From JAGPCK01 sp041675505 (GTDB taxonomy: Bacteria > Bacteroidota > Bacteroidia > UKL13-3): DNA of 64,000 nucleotides. A program made the translations under genes and the position numbers. Positions 33,849 through 43,658 of the stretch are shown here, one piece after another. Numbering within the stretch: position 1 is the first letter of the stretch; the number at the start of each line of letters is the position of its first letter. The notes under the pieces were generated by a model. That model saw only the letters and a list, made by a program, of their open reading frames with translations, searched no databases and was not told where the DNA came from. The stretch is taken from positions 186,001 to 250,000 of the forward strand of contig JBAYTR010000004.1 of assembly GCA_041675505.1 (NCBI GenBank), in the 5' to 3' direction.

Positions 33849-34319
33849 TCAAGAATGATGATAAGGCTCACCTTTGATAATAGTGTACGCTCTGTATAAC
33901 TGTTCTAGAAAAATCACCCTGATAATCTGGTGCGAAAAGGTCATTTTGGAAAGCGACAATTTTGCTTGTGCGCGCTGGTAAACAGCATCAGAGAAACCAT
34001 ACGCTCCACCTATTACAAATACAATGGATTTTGTTTGCAGTTGCCACTTTTCCAGTTGAGCAGCAAACTGAACAGAGTTGAATTCTTTGCCTTTATCGTC
34101 TAGTAAAATCAGAAAATCAGCGGCTGATAATTTACGAAGTATGTGCTCTCCTTCTTTTTGTTTTACCTGTTCTGCAGTAACGGAGGATGTCTTTTTAACA
34201 GCTTCCACCGTGTGCAAGGTAAATGACGTATAATGAATCAACCTTTCGGCATACTCCGTTATACCTTTCTCAATAAAAGGAAAAGTGGTTTTACCTGTAA
34301 CCAGTAAAGTTACCTTCAC
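33849..34319 (-). CDS. rlmH: 23S rRNA pseudouridine(1915) N3-methyltransferase
   Basis: RlmH methylates pseudouridine 1915 in helix 69 of 23S rRNA. The 156-residue SPOUT enzyme has the trefoil-knot signatures LLDDKGKEFNSVQFA, VFVIGGAYGFSDAV, LSLSKMTFSHQIIRVIFLEQLYRAYTI and the C-terminal YHHS. It is full length. It follows clpC after 8 bp on the same strand, so cotranscription is likely. Confidence 0.97.
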   Translation of the reverse strand: MKVTLLVTGKTTFPFIEKGITEYAERLIHYTSFTLHTVEAVKKTSSVTAEQVKQKEGEHILRKLSAADFLILLDDKGKEFNSVQFAAQLEKWQLQTKSIVFVIGGAYGFSDAVYQRAQAKLSLSKMTFSHQIIRVIFLEQLYRAYTIIKGEPYHHS

Positions 34320-34327
34320 AACAACGC

Positions 34328-36862
34328 TTATTCAGCCGGAGTATCTTTCTTTTTCCTCGGCTCTTTCTTTTTGCCGATAACAATTTTGAGTTGCTCTTCT
34401 CCTTCTTTGTAATCTACATCGATGGTATCACCTTCAGCAATCTCTGCCTTCAACATCTCCTCTGCAATAGGGTCCTCGAGGTACTTCTGAATGGCTCTGT
34501 TAAGCGGGCGAGCACCAAAATCAGGATCAAATCCTTTATCAGCCAGAAACACTTTAGCCTCAGTAGTCATTTTGAATTTGTATCCCATTTGCTCTATGCG
34601 TACAATCAACGTTTGCAAAGAAATATCAGCTATGGCGAGAATGTCTTCTTTGTTCAGAGAATTGAATATAATCACATCGTCAATGCGGTTCAAAAACTCA
34701 GGTGAGAAGAAACGTTTTAAGGCTGTTTCTATCACGCTTTTCGAATGACCATCCTCACCGTCTTTTTTACTCTGTGTACCGAAACCAACACCACCACCAA
34801 ATTCTTTTAACTGGCGTGAGCCAATATTCGATGTCATAATGATGACTGTGTTTCTGAAATCAACTTTGCGTCCGAGGCTATCGGTCATAAAGCCTTCGTC
34901 CAATGCCTGAAGCATGAGGTTAAATACATCCGGGTGAGCTTTCTCTACTTCATCCAACAGAATAACGGAATAGGGTTTTCTGCGTATTTTTTCGGTAAGC
35001 TGTCCGCCCTCTTCATAACCCACATAGCCCGGAGGCGCTCCAACCAATCTGGATACTGCAAATTTCTCCATGTATTCGCTCATGTCAATGCGTACCAAGG
35101 CATCGTCACTATCAAACAAATAACGGGCAAGTACTTTGGCCAGTTCTGTTTTACCAACACCTGTTGGCCCGAGGAATATGAAAGACCCAATCGGGCGGTT
35201 AGGGTTTTTTAATCCTGCGCGTGTACGTTGGATGGCTTTAGCCAGTTTCTCCAGTGCTTTATCCTGACCGATTACACTACCTTTCAAATCATTGAACATG
35301 TTGAGTAAACGGGTACCCTCACTTTGTGCAATACGTTTGGTAGGAACCCCGGTAATCATGGCCACTACATCGGCCACATCATCTACTGATACGACAAAAC
35401 GTTGCGACTTGGTATCTTCTTCCCACTTCGATTTTTCTGTCTCCAGTTGTTCGAGCAGGTGTTTTTCTTTATCACGAAGTTTAGCCGCCTCTTCATACTT
35501 CTGGCTTTTCACAACGCGATTTTTCTCAATCTTAATGTCCTCAATCATTTTCTCTAATTCGAGAATATTTTGCGGAACATGAATATTGCTGATGTGAACA
35601 CGCGCACCTGCTTCATCTAAAACATCAATGGCTTTATCCGGCAGGTAACGATCAGTCATGTAGCGATTACTCAACTTCACACATGCCTCAATAGCTTCAT
35701 CTGTGTAAGTTACCGAGTGGTGATCTTCGTATTTTTCTTTGATATTTTTAAGAATCTCTACTGTTTCTTCAGGCGAGGTAGGATCTACCATTACCGGCTG
35801 GAAACGCCTTTCCAATGCTCCGTCTTTTTCAATGTACTGACGGTACTCATCTAATGTGGTGGCACCTATACATTGAATTTCACCGCGAGCCAAAGCAGGT
35901 TTAAACATGTTGGAAGCATCCAGAGAACCGGAAGCTCCACCTGCACCTACAATGGTATGTAACTCATCAATGAACAAAATCACATCGGGTGATTTTTCCA
36001 ACTCATTCATTACAGCTTTCATGCGCTCTTCAAACTGGCCGCGGTATTTGGTGCCTGCCACTAAAGAAGCCAGATCCAACATTACTACGCGTTTGTTAAA
36101 CAACACACGCGACACTTTTCGTTGTACAATGCGTAAGGCCAATCCCTCTGCAATGGCTGTTTTACCCACACCGGGTTCACCAATCAAAATGGGGTTATTT
36201 TTCTTTCTGCGCGAAAGAATTTGTGACACGCGTTCAATTTCTTTTTCCCGACCAACAATTGGATCCAAACGTCCTTCTTCGGCAGCTTTAGTCAAATCAC
36301 GACCAAAATTATCGAGTACGGGAGTTTTAGATTTGGAATCTCCGGGTTTTCTTGACTCCGGTTTGCGCTCTTCAGGTGTATAAAACTCTCCCGGTGTTTC
36401 CGGTGGAAGTTCAGACTTCACATCAGGAAGATTATTTTCCAGAGCTGCTTTAAACACATCGTAGGTTACGGCAAACTGGGTTAAAATCTGAGAAGCTATA
36501 TTATCTTCATCTCTTAATACAGAGAGCAATAAATGTTCAGTTCCGATAATGTCTGTTTTGAATATTTTTGCCTCCAGATAAGTGATTTTCAAAACTTTCT
36601 CGGCCTGCTTGGTCAGGGGGATATTAACCAGATTACTGGTGTTGCCTGTTCCTGTGTTTTTAATGGTATCCTCAATCACCTTTTTCAGGCGAACGGTATC
36701 AACATCCAGTGCCTTTAATGTTTTGATGGCTTTACCATCTCCTTCACGAATGAGCCCTAACAGCAGATGCTCAACACCAATATAATCGTGCCCTAAACGA
36801 ATAGCTTCTTCTCTGCTGTAAGAAATTACGTCTTTAACTCTGGGCGAAAACTTAGCTTCCAT
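34328..36862 (-). CDS. clpC: ATP-dependent Clp protease ATPase subunit ClpC
   Basis: The 844-residue HSP100 unfoldase has two Clp_N repeats (~1-145; RLGHDYIGVEHLLLGLI), AAA+ module 1 (GEPGVGKTAIAEGLA, ~230), a UVR motif in the middle domain (YEEAAKLRDKEKHLLEQLE), and AAA+ module 2 (GPTGVGKTELAKVLA, ~565) with ILLDEVEKAHPDVF. The UVR-bearing middle domain distinguishes ClpC from ClpA and ClpB. It feeds proteins into ClpP, which is not in the window. A basic tail (GKKKEPRKKKDT) ends the protein. rlmH is immediately downstream. Confidence 0.97.
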   Translation of the reverse strand: MEAKFSPRVKDVISYSREEAIRLGHDYIGVEHLLLGLIREGDGKAIKTLKALDVDTVRLKKVIEDTIKNTGTGNTSNLVNIPLTKQAEKVLKITYLEAKIFKTDIIGTEHLLLSVLRDEDNIASQILTQFAVTYDVFKAALENNLPDVKSELPPETPGEFYTPEERKPESRKPGDSKSKTPVLDNFGRDLTKAAEEGRLDPIVGREKEIERVSQILSRRKKNNPILIGEPGVGKTAIAEGLALRIVQRKVSRVLFNKRVVMLDLASLVAGTKYRGQFEERMKAVMNELEKSPDVILFIDELHTIVGAGGASGSLDASNMFKPALARGEIQCIGATTLDEYRQYIEKDGALERRFQPVMVDPTSPEETVEILKNIKEKYEDHHSVTYTDEAIEACVKLSNRYMTDRYLPDKAIDVLDEAGARVHISNIHVPQNILELEKMIEDIKIEKNRVVKSQKYEEAAKLRDKEKHLLEQLETEKSKWEEDTKSQRFVVSVDDVADVVAMITGVPTKRIAQSEGTRLLNMFNDLKGSVIGQDKALEKLAKAIQRTRAGLKNPNRPIGSFIFLGPTGVGKTELAKVLARYLFDSDDALVRIDMSEYMEKFAVSRLVGAPPGYVGYEEGGQLTEKIRRKPYSVILLDEVEKAHPDVFNLMLQALDEGFMTDSLGRKVDFRNTVIIMTSNIGSRQLKEFGGGVGFGTQSKKDGEDGHSKSVIETALKRFFSPEFLNRIDDVIIFNSLNKEDILAIADISLQTLIVRIEQMGYKFKMTTEAKVFLADKGFDPDFGARPLNRAIQKYLEDPIAEEMLKAEIAEGDTIDVDYKEGEEQLKIVIGKKKEPRKKKDTPAE

Positions 36863-37030
36863 AATGCGTCATTTAAATGTAAGATGGTCTTTAGTTGGGT
36901 TTGGTTGTGTCTGGCTCTACTCTGCAAAAGTGCGACCAAATCATCCAAGTCAAAGTTAACAGAAAAGAGTTGGCATAATCAACGGTAAAATGGGGTTGTT
37001 TCTGTTAGTTATCTGAAAAAATGTACACAA

Positions 37031-37063
37031 AAAAAAGGCACCTGAATATTCAGATGCCTTTTT
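37031..37063 (-). terminator. Terminator after the frameshifted T9SS gene
   Basis: AAAAAGGCA...CTGAAT and ATTCAG...TGCCTTTTT form a stem of about 16 bp with one mismatch. A T-run follows on the - strand. Confidence 0.8.
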
Positions 37064-37081
37064 GTCACTATAAACGAATGA

Positions 37082-40000
37082 TTAGTTCGTTTTAATCAGT
37101 TTCACTGTTTTGGCTGAGTTTCCTGCGTGGAAAGTACAGAAATACACTCCCGGAGCAAGTGTGCTGATGTCAATATTCTTGTTCAGTACATTTACATTTC
37201 CCATAAGTGGCAGTTCCATTACACGTTTGCCTGTTAAATCAGTAATGATAAAATCCATGTCCTGAGAAAACAGCGAATAACCCGGATTCACCACACGAAG
37301 ATTAAGCTGATTGCTGGCCGGGTTAGGATATACCGTAAACTGAATGTTATCAGCCACCACATTGCTTACTGAAGTACTGTAATCTGATTTGAAACCGGCA
37401 ATATCATCACGGTTACGTGGTAACATTTTCCAGTTTCCAAAACTGAAATACAACACCCCTTTTAGGAAGGCTAATTTCTGTTTTGATGTCAATGAATCCA
37501 GATTGAAGTTGGTACCAATGTCATTCGACTGGTCATCTACTCTTAATCCTACCGTTTTTGAACTGTCTTTTCCTATGGCAAATTCACCAAAATTACTTGG
37601 TGCATCAGCATTTTGATTAATTACATAAACTGAATCAAACTGCACCAGCATTCCTTCGTATGGCTCAGTTTGAGCAGCTACTTTGGCATGAACTGAATCA
37701 GAGTTTAATGAACTCACAAATGCAGGAAGTGTTTTTCCGGTACCTGCAACAATGTGGTTCGATCCGCCTGCGCTGTAAAGGGTTGTAACGTTAAAGTTTT
37801 CTCTTACCACACAAGAATTAATCACTACTGAATCTCCTCTGTTCCATTGATCAATACCATCACCTACACCGGCTGTAACAAATATACCTGAGTTTGGATT
37901 GTTGCCGTCCTGAATGGTTACCAGACCTAAATCACTGGTTTTAGAAGTGGCCGTTACTATACCTTTAATACTAACATTGGTTAATGTATCATTCATCCAA
38001 ATGGAATTACCGTTGGAATAAGGAGACATTTGAATTTGCTGAATGGAAGTAACACCTCCGTCAACCACCATGTATGCTGAGTTGGTAGCTAAGCTGTCAG
38101 GTGAAAATCCGCTTCTTCCGCCATTATCTGTACCGCGAATAAAGTATTTCACAATTGAACCGTTAGCCTGGGCTGGTATTGTGCCCGTCCATACTCCGTC
38201 TGAAGCAGTACCCGATGCCATAGTCATGGGAACTGAAGTGAAAGATGTTGTGTTAATACCTACTGCATAATTCAATGTAGCAGATACCACTGTGCTGTCG
38301 TCTGTAATACGGGCTGTAACTACAACCGGAGTGGTTGAGTTAGCAACCACAGGAGTTCTTTTTCTGTTTGAAACTACCGGAGCCTGCGCCAGTGCCGGGC
38401 CTAAATCCGTTGGTGTAAGTGGTGAGAAAACATATTGCCAGGTGCCGCTTCCCGTATTAAAAGTCTCCGTAATTACACCTCTGATGTAAGAAAGTGTAAC
38501 ACCAATGTTGGGCGGAGTAAATGTAGGCGTTGTGGTTGCTCCTGTTCCTACAGTATCTTCTCTGTGATCATTTCTGAAATATGCTGAAAAATCATACGTA
38601 GCAATTTTATTTCCGCTTTGATCTTGTATTGACCAGTTCCAACGGTTACTATTTGGTCCTGTTCTATCTACAACTGTAACATTATTAAACTGAACATAAA
38701 CGCCTTCATACGGTTCTCCTGTGCTATGCTGGATGGTTTGTCCGCCTGCACCATCACTCTTCATAAACTTATCAATGGTTACTACTGTTGGAGTAATGCT
38801 TACAGGGTTCAGGTCAACAATCTCTGCAGGATAAGGTAAAATATTCAATTGAGTTTCGCCTGAAGTGGTTGCTCCGCTTCCGTTGAAATTTTTAAGTATA
38901 CCCACATAACGCACTCGTAAACCCGGAACAGAGTTCTGGTTAAACTGTGTAGCATTCTTGTACGTAGTAAGTCCTCCGCTCCATCCTGAAACTGTAGTCG
39001 GGTCGCACATTATTTCAATTCCGCTCCAGGCACCGCCTGCTGCGTTTTGAATAAACGTTGCTCTACGGTTAAAAGACAAACCATAATAACGTGGGTCAAA
39101 TGATACTATTCCTTCTACCTGAACTGTATCACGGTAAACAGAATTTTTAAACGTTGGATTGACATAATCAGGAAGAGTATTGGCAGTTCCTAATTTCTGA
39201 GCAATAACATACTGCAGGCTGTCAATGGATACGATAGGATAAGGATACAGACTTCCTGCAGGTGTAGCTTTAGCTAATACAAAATTACCGAAAGAGGTAA
39301 AGTTGACTGTTGATCTGACAGCACCATAAAAACTTTTTGAACCTGTACCACCCAAGTCATCCCAATTGCTGCCATTTTCACGGGCAATTCTGGCTAAGCT
39401 GGTATCATCAACATTATCATTGGCATTAAAGTTATTGTAATACTGACCGGTAATGGAGGCAGCGGTAACATTGGCTCCTGTACCTTTGGAAACTGACCAG
39501 TAACGGGATGAACTCACCGACTGAAGCGTTGATGGAAGTGTTTTTGAAGGCGGAGTAGCATTAAAAAGTTCAACAGTGTAAGTTGTTGGGGTAGCAGCAT
39601 CCTGAGTTATATTCATCGACACTGGTCTGTAATTGGCACCTTTGCCTACAGGGAATTGCAATGATGTTAAAGAAGAAGAGGCAACCACATTAGCTAAAGG
39701 ACCATCTACATAACGGGTTGTATCTGCACCTGAAGTGGTGGCATTGGCTCCCAGCGTAAGCAAATTAGTTGATGTGGTAATTAATTTACCTGATATAAAT
39801 TTCAACTGACCGCTGATGCTACGGGCAGCGTGTAAAGTTACATGAGCCGGATTACCAATAGTGAGATTTACCGGGCCATTAGAAGCCGGAAACTCCAGGT
39901 TAGCTGTAGTTTGAGCAGAAGTTCCCATGTATTCTAAAGTTCCGTTGGCTGCATAGGTAAATGTATTTGCTCCAAGGTTCAATGTTCCCTGAACCATACG

Positions 40001-40342
40001 AAGTGTTTTATATGTTCTGGAAGCATGAAGGTTAACACCGGAAGGGTTATTGATAGAAATTCCTGAAGGACCACCGGTAAGCGGTAACTCTGTATCAGAT
40101 GTGGTTTGCGAGGTTGAACCCGCATATTCTACCAATGAATTAGGGCCGTATGTTATGGTATTGCCATTCAGATTAAGCTGATTGTTGGCAGTAAGTCCCA
40201 AAACACCGTTTATTGAAATATTATACGTTAAAGAGAAATTACTTCTAAGTGTAAGGTTGGTGAATGTTTCAGCTGAATCAGCACCTGCAAGGCCTCCTGT
40301 GGAAGGCAAAAAGCCGTTCATTGTTACAACTGTTCCATTCAA
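37082..40342 (-). CDS. C-terminal part of a frameshifted T9SS surface protein
   Basis: The frame is open upstream of the ATG at 40342 to about 40522, where it continues the product of 40414-41139 in the -1 frame; the intact gene would span 37082-41139 (about 1350 residues). The N-terminal side has tandem ~65-residue repeats (LEYMGTSAQTTANLEFPASNG). Central domains include an OB-like segment (GIVTATSKTSDLGLVTIQDG) of the kind seen in secreted nuclease-associated proteins. The end is a T9SS type A domain (FTVYPNPASNQLNLRVV, APGVYFCTFHA). The ATG at 40342 itself is unlikely to be a real start because no signal peptide follows. Confidence 0.75.
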   Translation of the reverse strand: MNGTVVTMNGFLPSTGGLAGADSAETFTNLTLRSNFSLTYNISINGVLGLTANNQLNLNGNTITYGPNSLVEYAGSTSQTTSDTELPLTGGPSGISINNPSGVNLHASRTYKTLRMVQGTLNLGANTFTYAANGTLEYMGTSAQTTANLEFPASNGPVNLTIGNPAHVTLHAARSISGQLKFISGKLITTSTNLLTLGANATTSGADTTRYVDGPLANVVASSSLTSLQFPVGKGANYRPVSMNITQDAATPTTYTVELFNATPPSKTLPSTLQSVSSSRYWSVSKGTGANVTAASITGQYYNNFNANDNVDDTSLARIARENGSNWDDLGGTGSKSFYGAVRSTVNFTSFGNFVLAKATPAGSLYPYPIVSIDSLQYVIAQKLGTANTLPDYVNPTFKNSVYRDTVQVEGIVSFDPRYYGLSFNRRATFIQNAAGGAWSGIEIMCDPTTVSGWSGGLTTYKNATQFNQNSVPGLRVRYVGILKNFNGSGATTSGETQLNILPYPAEIVDLNPVSITPTVVTIDKFMKSDGAGGQTIQHSTGEPYEGVYVQFNNVTVVDRTGPNSNRWNWSIQDQSGNKIATYDFSAYFRNDHREDTVGTGATTTPTFTPPNIGVTLSYIRGVITETFNTGSGTWQYVFSPLTPTDLGPALAQAPVVSNRKRTPVVANSTTPVVVTARITDDSTVVSATLNYAVGINTTSFTSVPMTMASGTASDGVWTGTIPAQANGSIVKYFIRGTDNGGRSGFSPDSLATNSAYMVVDGGVTSIQQIQMSPYSNGNSIWMNDTLTNVSIKGIVTATSKTSDLGLVTIQDGNNPNSGIFVTAGVGDGIDQWNRGDSVVINSCVVRENFNVTTLYSAGGSNHIVAGTGKTLPAFVSSLNSDSVHAKVAAQTEPYEGMLVQFDSVYVINQNADAPSNFGEFAIGKDSSKTVGLRVDDQSNDIGTNFNLDSLTSKQKLAFLKGVLYFSFGNWKMLPRNRDDIAGFKSDYSTSVSNVVADNIQFTVYPNPASNQLNLRVVNPGYSLFSQDMDFIITDLTGKRVMELPLMGNVNVLNKNIDISTLAPGVYFCTFHAGNSAKTVKLIKTN

Positions 40343-40413
40343 AATCAGTGCACCTGCGGCAAGTATGGGTGATGCACTATAGGAGGAAGGAACTACATAA
40401 AAGCCACCTGTAT

Positions 40414-41139
40414 TTAAAGTAAAAGTGCCAAACTTGTCGGTAGCTGTTCTGAATAAACCGGTAGCTGAAGAAATGTAGGTAGCCCCTGAGTTGATGGTAA
40501 AAGTACCTGTACCTGCCGAACCGTATCGGGCTTAGGCCCACCGCTTACCTGCTGCACCACGCCTGAGGCAATGGTAATACTTCCTGCTCTGAGGTTGGCA
40601 TCAATTTTTGCCGTATCGGTAGCGCTGTTCATGGCAAACTCCAAACTCCAACCGTAGTTATTAGCAGGTGATGCCCACTCGCCTGAAACCATTACCTCGC
40701 GTGTAGTGCCCACAAACTGAATTTTACCACCAGTTCCTGTGGTAATAAAAGCAGATGAATTATGAGCATTAGAAACTGCTGTACCGGGAATAGTGTTTTT
40801 AGCTGCGGTATAGGCTCTTATTTTGCCACTGATTGACAATGTAAATGATTGCGTATTGATGCGGCCCACATCACCCTGAGCTATGTCACTGTTCAGGTGC
40901 AAATCTTTACATGATCCGTTTGCCGCAAGAACAACAGAATCCCCATCCTGTATCCAAACAGAGTTGGATGAAGCCGGTACACTTGTGGCATTGTTCCACT
41001 GCAAGTTGCCTGCATCAAAAACCTCCCAGGTAGAAACAGTGTTCCAGCTCCCTGATTGTTTGCTCCTGAAATCACCGGTGACCTGAGCCATGGTGGTTAT
41101 GGAGAATAATGCGATAATAAAAGTAAATAGTTGTTTCAT
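40414..41139 (-). CDS. N-terminal part of the frameshifted T9SS surface protein
   Basis: A signal peptide (MKQLFTFIIALFSITTMAQ) and a G8-like beta-rich domain (FRSKQSGSWNTVSTWEV) are encoded. After GGPKPDT the frame goes wrong: the last ~35 residues have no family character, while the -1 frame continues with SAGTGTFTINSGATYISS and joins the downstream ORF. A single missing G near 40521-40523 explains this. It is a real mutation or a sequencing error. Confidence 0.75.
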   Translation of the reverse strand: MKQLFTFIIALFSITTMAQVTGDFRSKQSGSWNTVSTWEVFDAGNLQWNNATSVPASSNSVWIQDGDSVVLAANGSCKDLHLNSDIAQGDVGRINTQSFTLSISGKIRAYTAAKNTIPGTAVSNAHNSSAFITTGTGGKIQFVGTTREVMVSGEWASPANNYGWSLEFAMNSATDTAKIDANLRAGSITIASGVVQQVSGGPKPDTVRQVQVLLPSTQGLPTFLQLPVYSEQLPTSLALLL

Positions 41140-41172
41140 AACCTATAATTTTATAGTTGATAATTTACGAAG

Positions 41173-43254
41173 TTACTTAAGTATGACAAATTTTCCCATT
41201 TTAATTCCTTGGGAATCCAAGTCCTTGACTGCAAATAAATAAATCCCTGAACTCACCTGATTTTTAGTTTCGGTAAGCATATCCCAGGCATGCTCTCCGC
41301 CTGAAAAAGTAATAGTTCCCGCTCCGGCAAAATTTTCGAACCAACGCGAATCCTCTCCTTTATAAGTTCCTGCATTGTGGTTAATTCTTGACACCACATC
41401 ACCCGAAGCGGTGTAAATGGTAATTTCACATCGCGAAGGCAGATTGTAAAAATAGATCTTCTTAGTGCGTGATGTTGTACCATCCCAAAGTGCTGAACCC
41501 TTGTAAGGATTAGGATAAACACCTACTTTTTTACCGTCTCCTTTTGATGAAAAAGGATTGGGCTCAGTTCCGGCAAATACGCCATAAGAGTTTTCTGTTA
41601 GGGACGATTCCAATGCATCTAAACCCAATTCTGCATCGCCTTCATCAAAAGCAGTTAAAATAACTAAATATTGCCAGCCGTTGAGTAAACCGGTAAGCTT
41701 GTAATGAAAGTAAAAGGTGTCGTCTTCTATCACTACAGGTTCATCCAGTTTAATGGCAGTAAATCCATTATTAAAACCAATGGTATTGCCGGCTGAATCC
41801 CATTGTGCAATAAGGTTGGCTTTGCTTAAAAGGTCAGTCCCCTGGTCATCTCCCAAGTTGGTGCGATACAAACGAAAACCTTCAAAATCTTTCTTCTTGG
41901 AAATGGGGTCTATCGATTCCATCGAAGATTTATCCCAGTAAACATCCAGTTGATTGTTGGAAGGCACCATCTTAACTTTAGGTGTAGCGGGTGGTTCAGG
42001 TAGAATAAAACGATCAAGCTGATTGTTTGTATTCAAATCCTCTCCTGCATCCAGTTGACCGTTTTCGTTTAAATCTTCGCCAAGAAAAGTGCGCTTGGCC
42101 CAGCTCAAATGCTCAGTCAACTCTTTGCGTGCTTCTTTTGTATCCTTGTTGTTGGGATCACCTGAATCTTTTTGCTTGGCGCATACCATAGCAACGGCAA
42201 ACCTGAACTTCTCTCCCGGCTTTACATTGGAAACAGGACCTATCGAAATTAACTGAATCCAGTTGCCTGTAATTTTATTGGGACCATTAATCAGGTTCAT
42301 GGAGTCGAGTCCGTTCTTTAACTTAAAATACCTTTCCTGATCATTTTGTGGAGTGGTGAACGGAGTAGCTGTGGAATTATAATACCAAAAATTGGGATTA
42401 ATAAAAGGTTGCGCATAGCCTGAATCAAGAAGGGACTTTGCATTGGCCGGATGAATATACATATCACGCCAGGTAACACCCAAAATCTGAGCTGCTGCAT
42501 AGGATTGAGTGTAGTCCACATCATCACCCATTTGCTGGTATACATATAATGCGCTGAGGTCTCTATCAAAACCGCCTCTGCCTTTATTGAAAAATGCCGT
42601 ACCATTATCTTGTGTTACGTTTACGTTACGCACTACCATGTCGCTCCACATACCCAGATAAACGGAATCCCACTGGTTAGACGAGTTGTTGGTTACTTCA
42701 TAATTCAGAATCACAAAGAAATCAGCATAAGAATAATTCCATGAGTATGATTCCAAACGAACATCTGCTACCAAAGGGTTGGTATGGTTAGCAATAGGAA
42801 TATTAACTCCCGGTACCACCACATTCTTATCCGTAAAATTGACGATGAAATCCTGATGGGAAATGGCATTGGTGCTGAAGTTATCTTTGTTTCTTAATGA
42901 TGAACGTTCTGTAATTGGCCCCACTGCGGTAAACTCAAAACCATTGGCACCGGTTGAATACCCGTTGGCAGCATCCAACGCTGAGGTGGAAACCAGTTGC
43001 TGGCCGTTTACCAAAGCTCCTATCCACAAACCGCCTTCAAATAAATGTTCTATACCTGAGTTGAGCGGATATTCCATTGACGGAATGCCTTGTGTGTTAC
43101 TGCGAACGGTGGGCCGACCCAATGTTCCCACATTGCTGATGGCTAAACCCAGCCTGCCTACATTGGTATATTTCTGATCAAATAATACCTGTGCCGTTGC
43201 AGATGAGCAGAATATGAACAAAAAAACTATGCTTACACTTAAAACTTTATTCAT
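41173..43254 (-). CDS. Secreted T9SS protein with calcium-binding-like loops
   Basis: The start at 43254 gives a signal peptide (MNKVLSVSIVFLFIFCSSATAQ); the in-frame upstream start adds 8 residues before it. The ~690-residue protein carries two Asp/Asn-rich loops (EDLNENGQLDAGEDLNTNNQ) resembling dockerin or thrombospondin-3 calcium sites near residue 400. A fibronectin-like domain follows. The C-terminal region begins KVGVYPNPYKGSALWDG and ends SSGIYLFAVKD...GKFVILK, a T9SS-type sorting domain. Its role is unknown; it is 34 bp upstream of the next T9SS gene on the same strand. Confidence 0.85.
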   Translation of the reverse strand: MNKVLSVSIVFLFIFCSSATAQVLFDQKYTNVGRLGLAISNVGTLGRPTVRSNTQGIPSMEYPLNSGIEHLFEGGLWIGALVNGQQLVSTSALDAANGYSTGANGFEFTAVGPITERSSLRNKDNFSTNAISHQDFIVNFTDKNVVVPGVNIPIANHTNPLVADVRLESYSWNYSYADFFVILNYEVTNNSSNQWDSVYLGMWSDMVVRNVNVTQDNGTAFFNKGRGGFDRDLSALYVYQQMGDDVDYTQSYAAAQILGVTWRDMYIHPANAKSLLDSGYAQPFINPNFWYYNSTATPFTTPQNDQERYFKLKNGLDSMNLINGPNKITGNWIQLISIGPVSNVKPGEKFRFAVAMVCAKQKDSGDPNNKDTKEARKELTEHLSWAKRTFLGEDLNENGQLDAGEDLNTNNQLDRFILPEPPATPKVKMVPSNNQLDVYWDKSSMESIDPISKKKDFEGFRLYRTNLGDDQGTDLLSKANLIAQWDSAGNTIGFNNGFTAIKLDEPVVIEDDTFYFHYKLTGLLNGWQYLVILTAFDEGDAELGLDALESSLTENSYGVFAGTEPNPFSSKGDGKKVGVYPNPYKGSALWDGTTSRTKKIYFYNLPSRCEITIYTASGDVVSRINHNAGTYKGEDSRWFENFAGAGTITFSGGEHAWDMLTETKNQVSSGIYLFAVKDLDSQGIKMGKFVILK

Positions 43255-43478
43255 GTTAAAGGGACAAATGTCGGGCAATTTAAGGATTATTAAGGTTAAC
43301 TTTTTCTTAAATTAGACGTAAACGATTAAGACAACTCAAAACAAACAAATCGGTAATTTCCAAATGATGTAAAACTGAAATTAATGTTAAAAAAATAATT
43401 GCAGCTGCATTATCAGACAATTACGTAACAGTGAAAAAAAAGTGTTTACAGCAAGTTAGAAAAACAACTTTGTGAAAG

Positions 43479-43491
43479 TGTGAATAACTAT
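43479..43491 (-). promoter_or_regulatory. DnaA-box-like site 1
   Basis: The reverse complement begins ATAGTTATTCACA and contains TTATTCACA, which fits the relaxed DnaA box TTATNCACA. Confidence 0.45.
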
Positions 43492-43563
43492 TATCAGCCT
43501 GTCAGAACGTTACGTCATTCAAAATATCGATATTCACACATTATATACATTTTTAAAAAAGCT

Positions 43564-43576
43564 TGTGAATAACTAT
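43564..43576 (-). promoter_or_regulatory. DnaA-box-like site 2
   Basis: This is a 13-bp exact copy of site 1, in the same orientation 85 bp away. Confidence 0.45.
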
Positions 43577-43658
43577 CACCAACTAATTTGCTTTGATTGA
43601 AATGGATACAAAACATTGAATATTCGTATCCGAGTTTACACGAACAGGTGCCACTAAA

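Larger units (their letters stand above)
43255..43658. other. Divergent intergenic region upstream of dnaB
   Basis: The 404 bp are AT-rich and gene-free. They contain two exact copies of TGTGAATAACTAT (43479-43491 and 43564-43576) and an inverted near-copy (TATTCACA at 43531-43538), all resembling DnaA boxes (TTATNCACA on the other strand). Confidence 0.6.

Noticed and set aside
35907..36383. 158-codon frame antisense to clpC
   Set aside because: It lies opposite the highly conserved first AAA+ module; composition is that of an antisense shadow.
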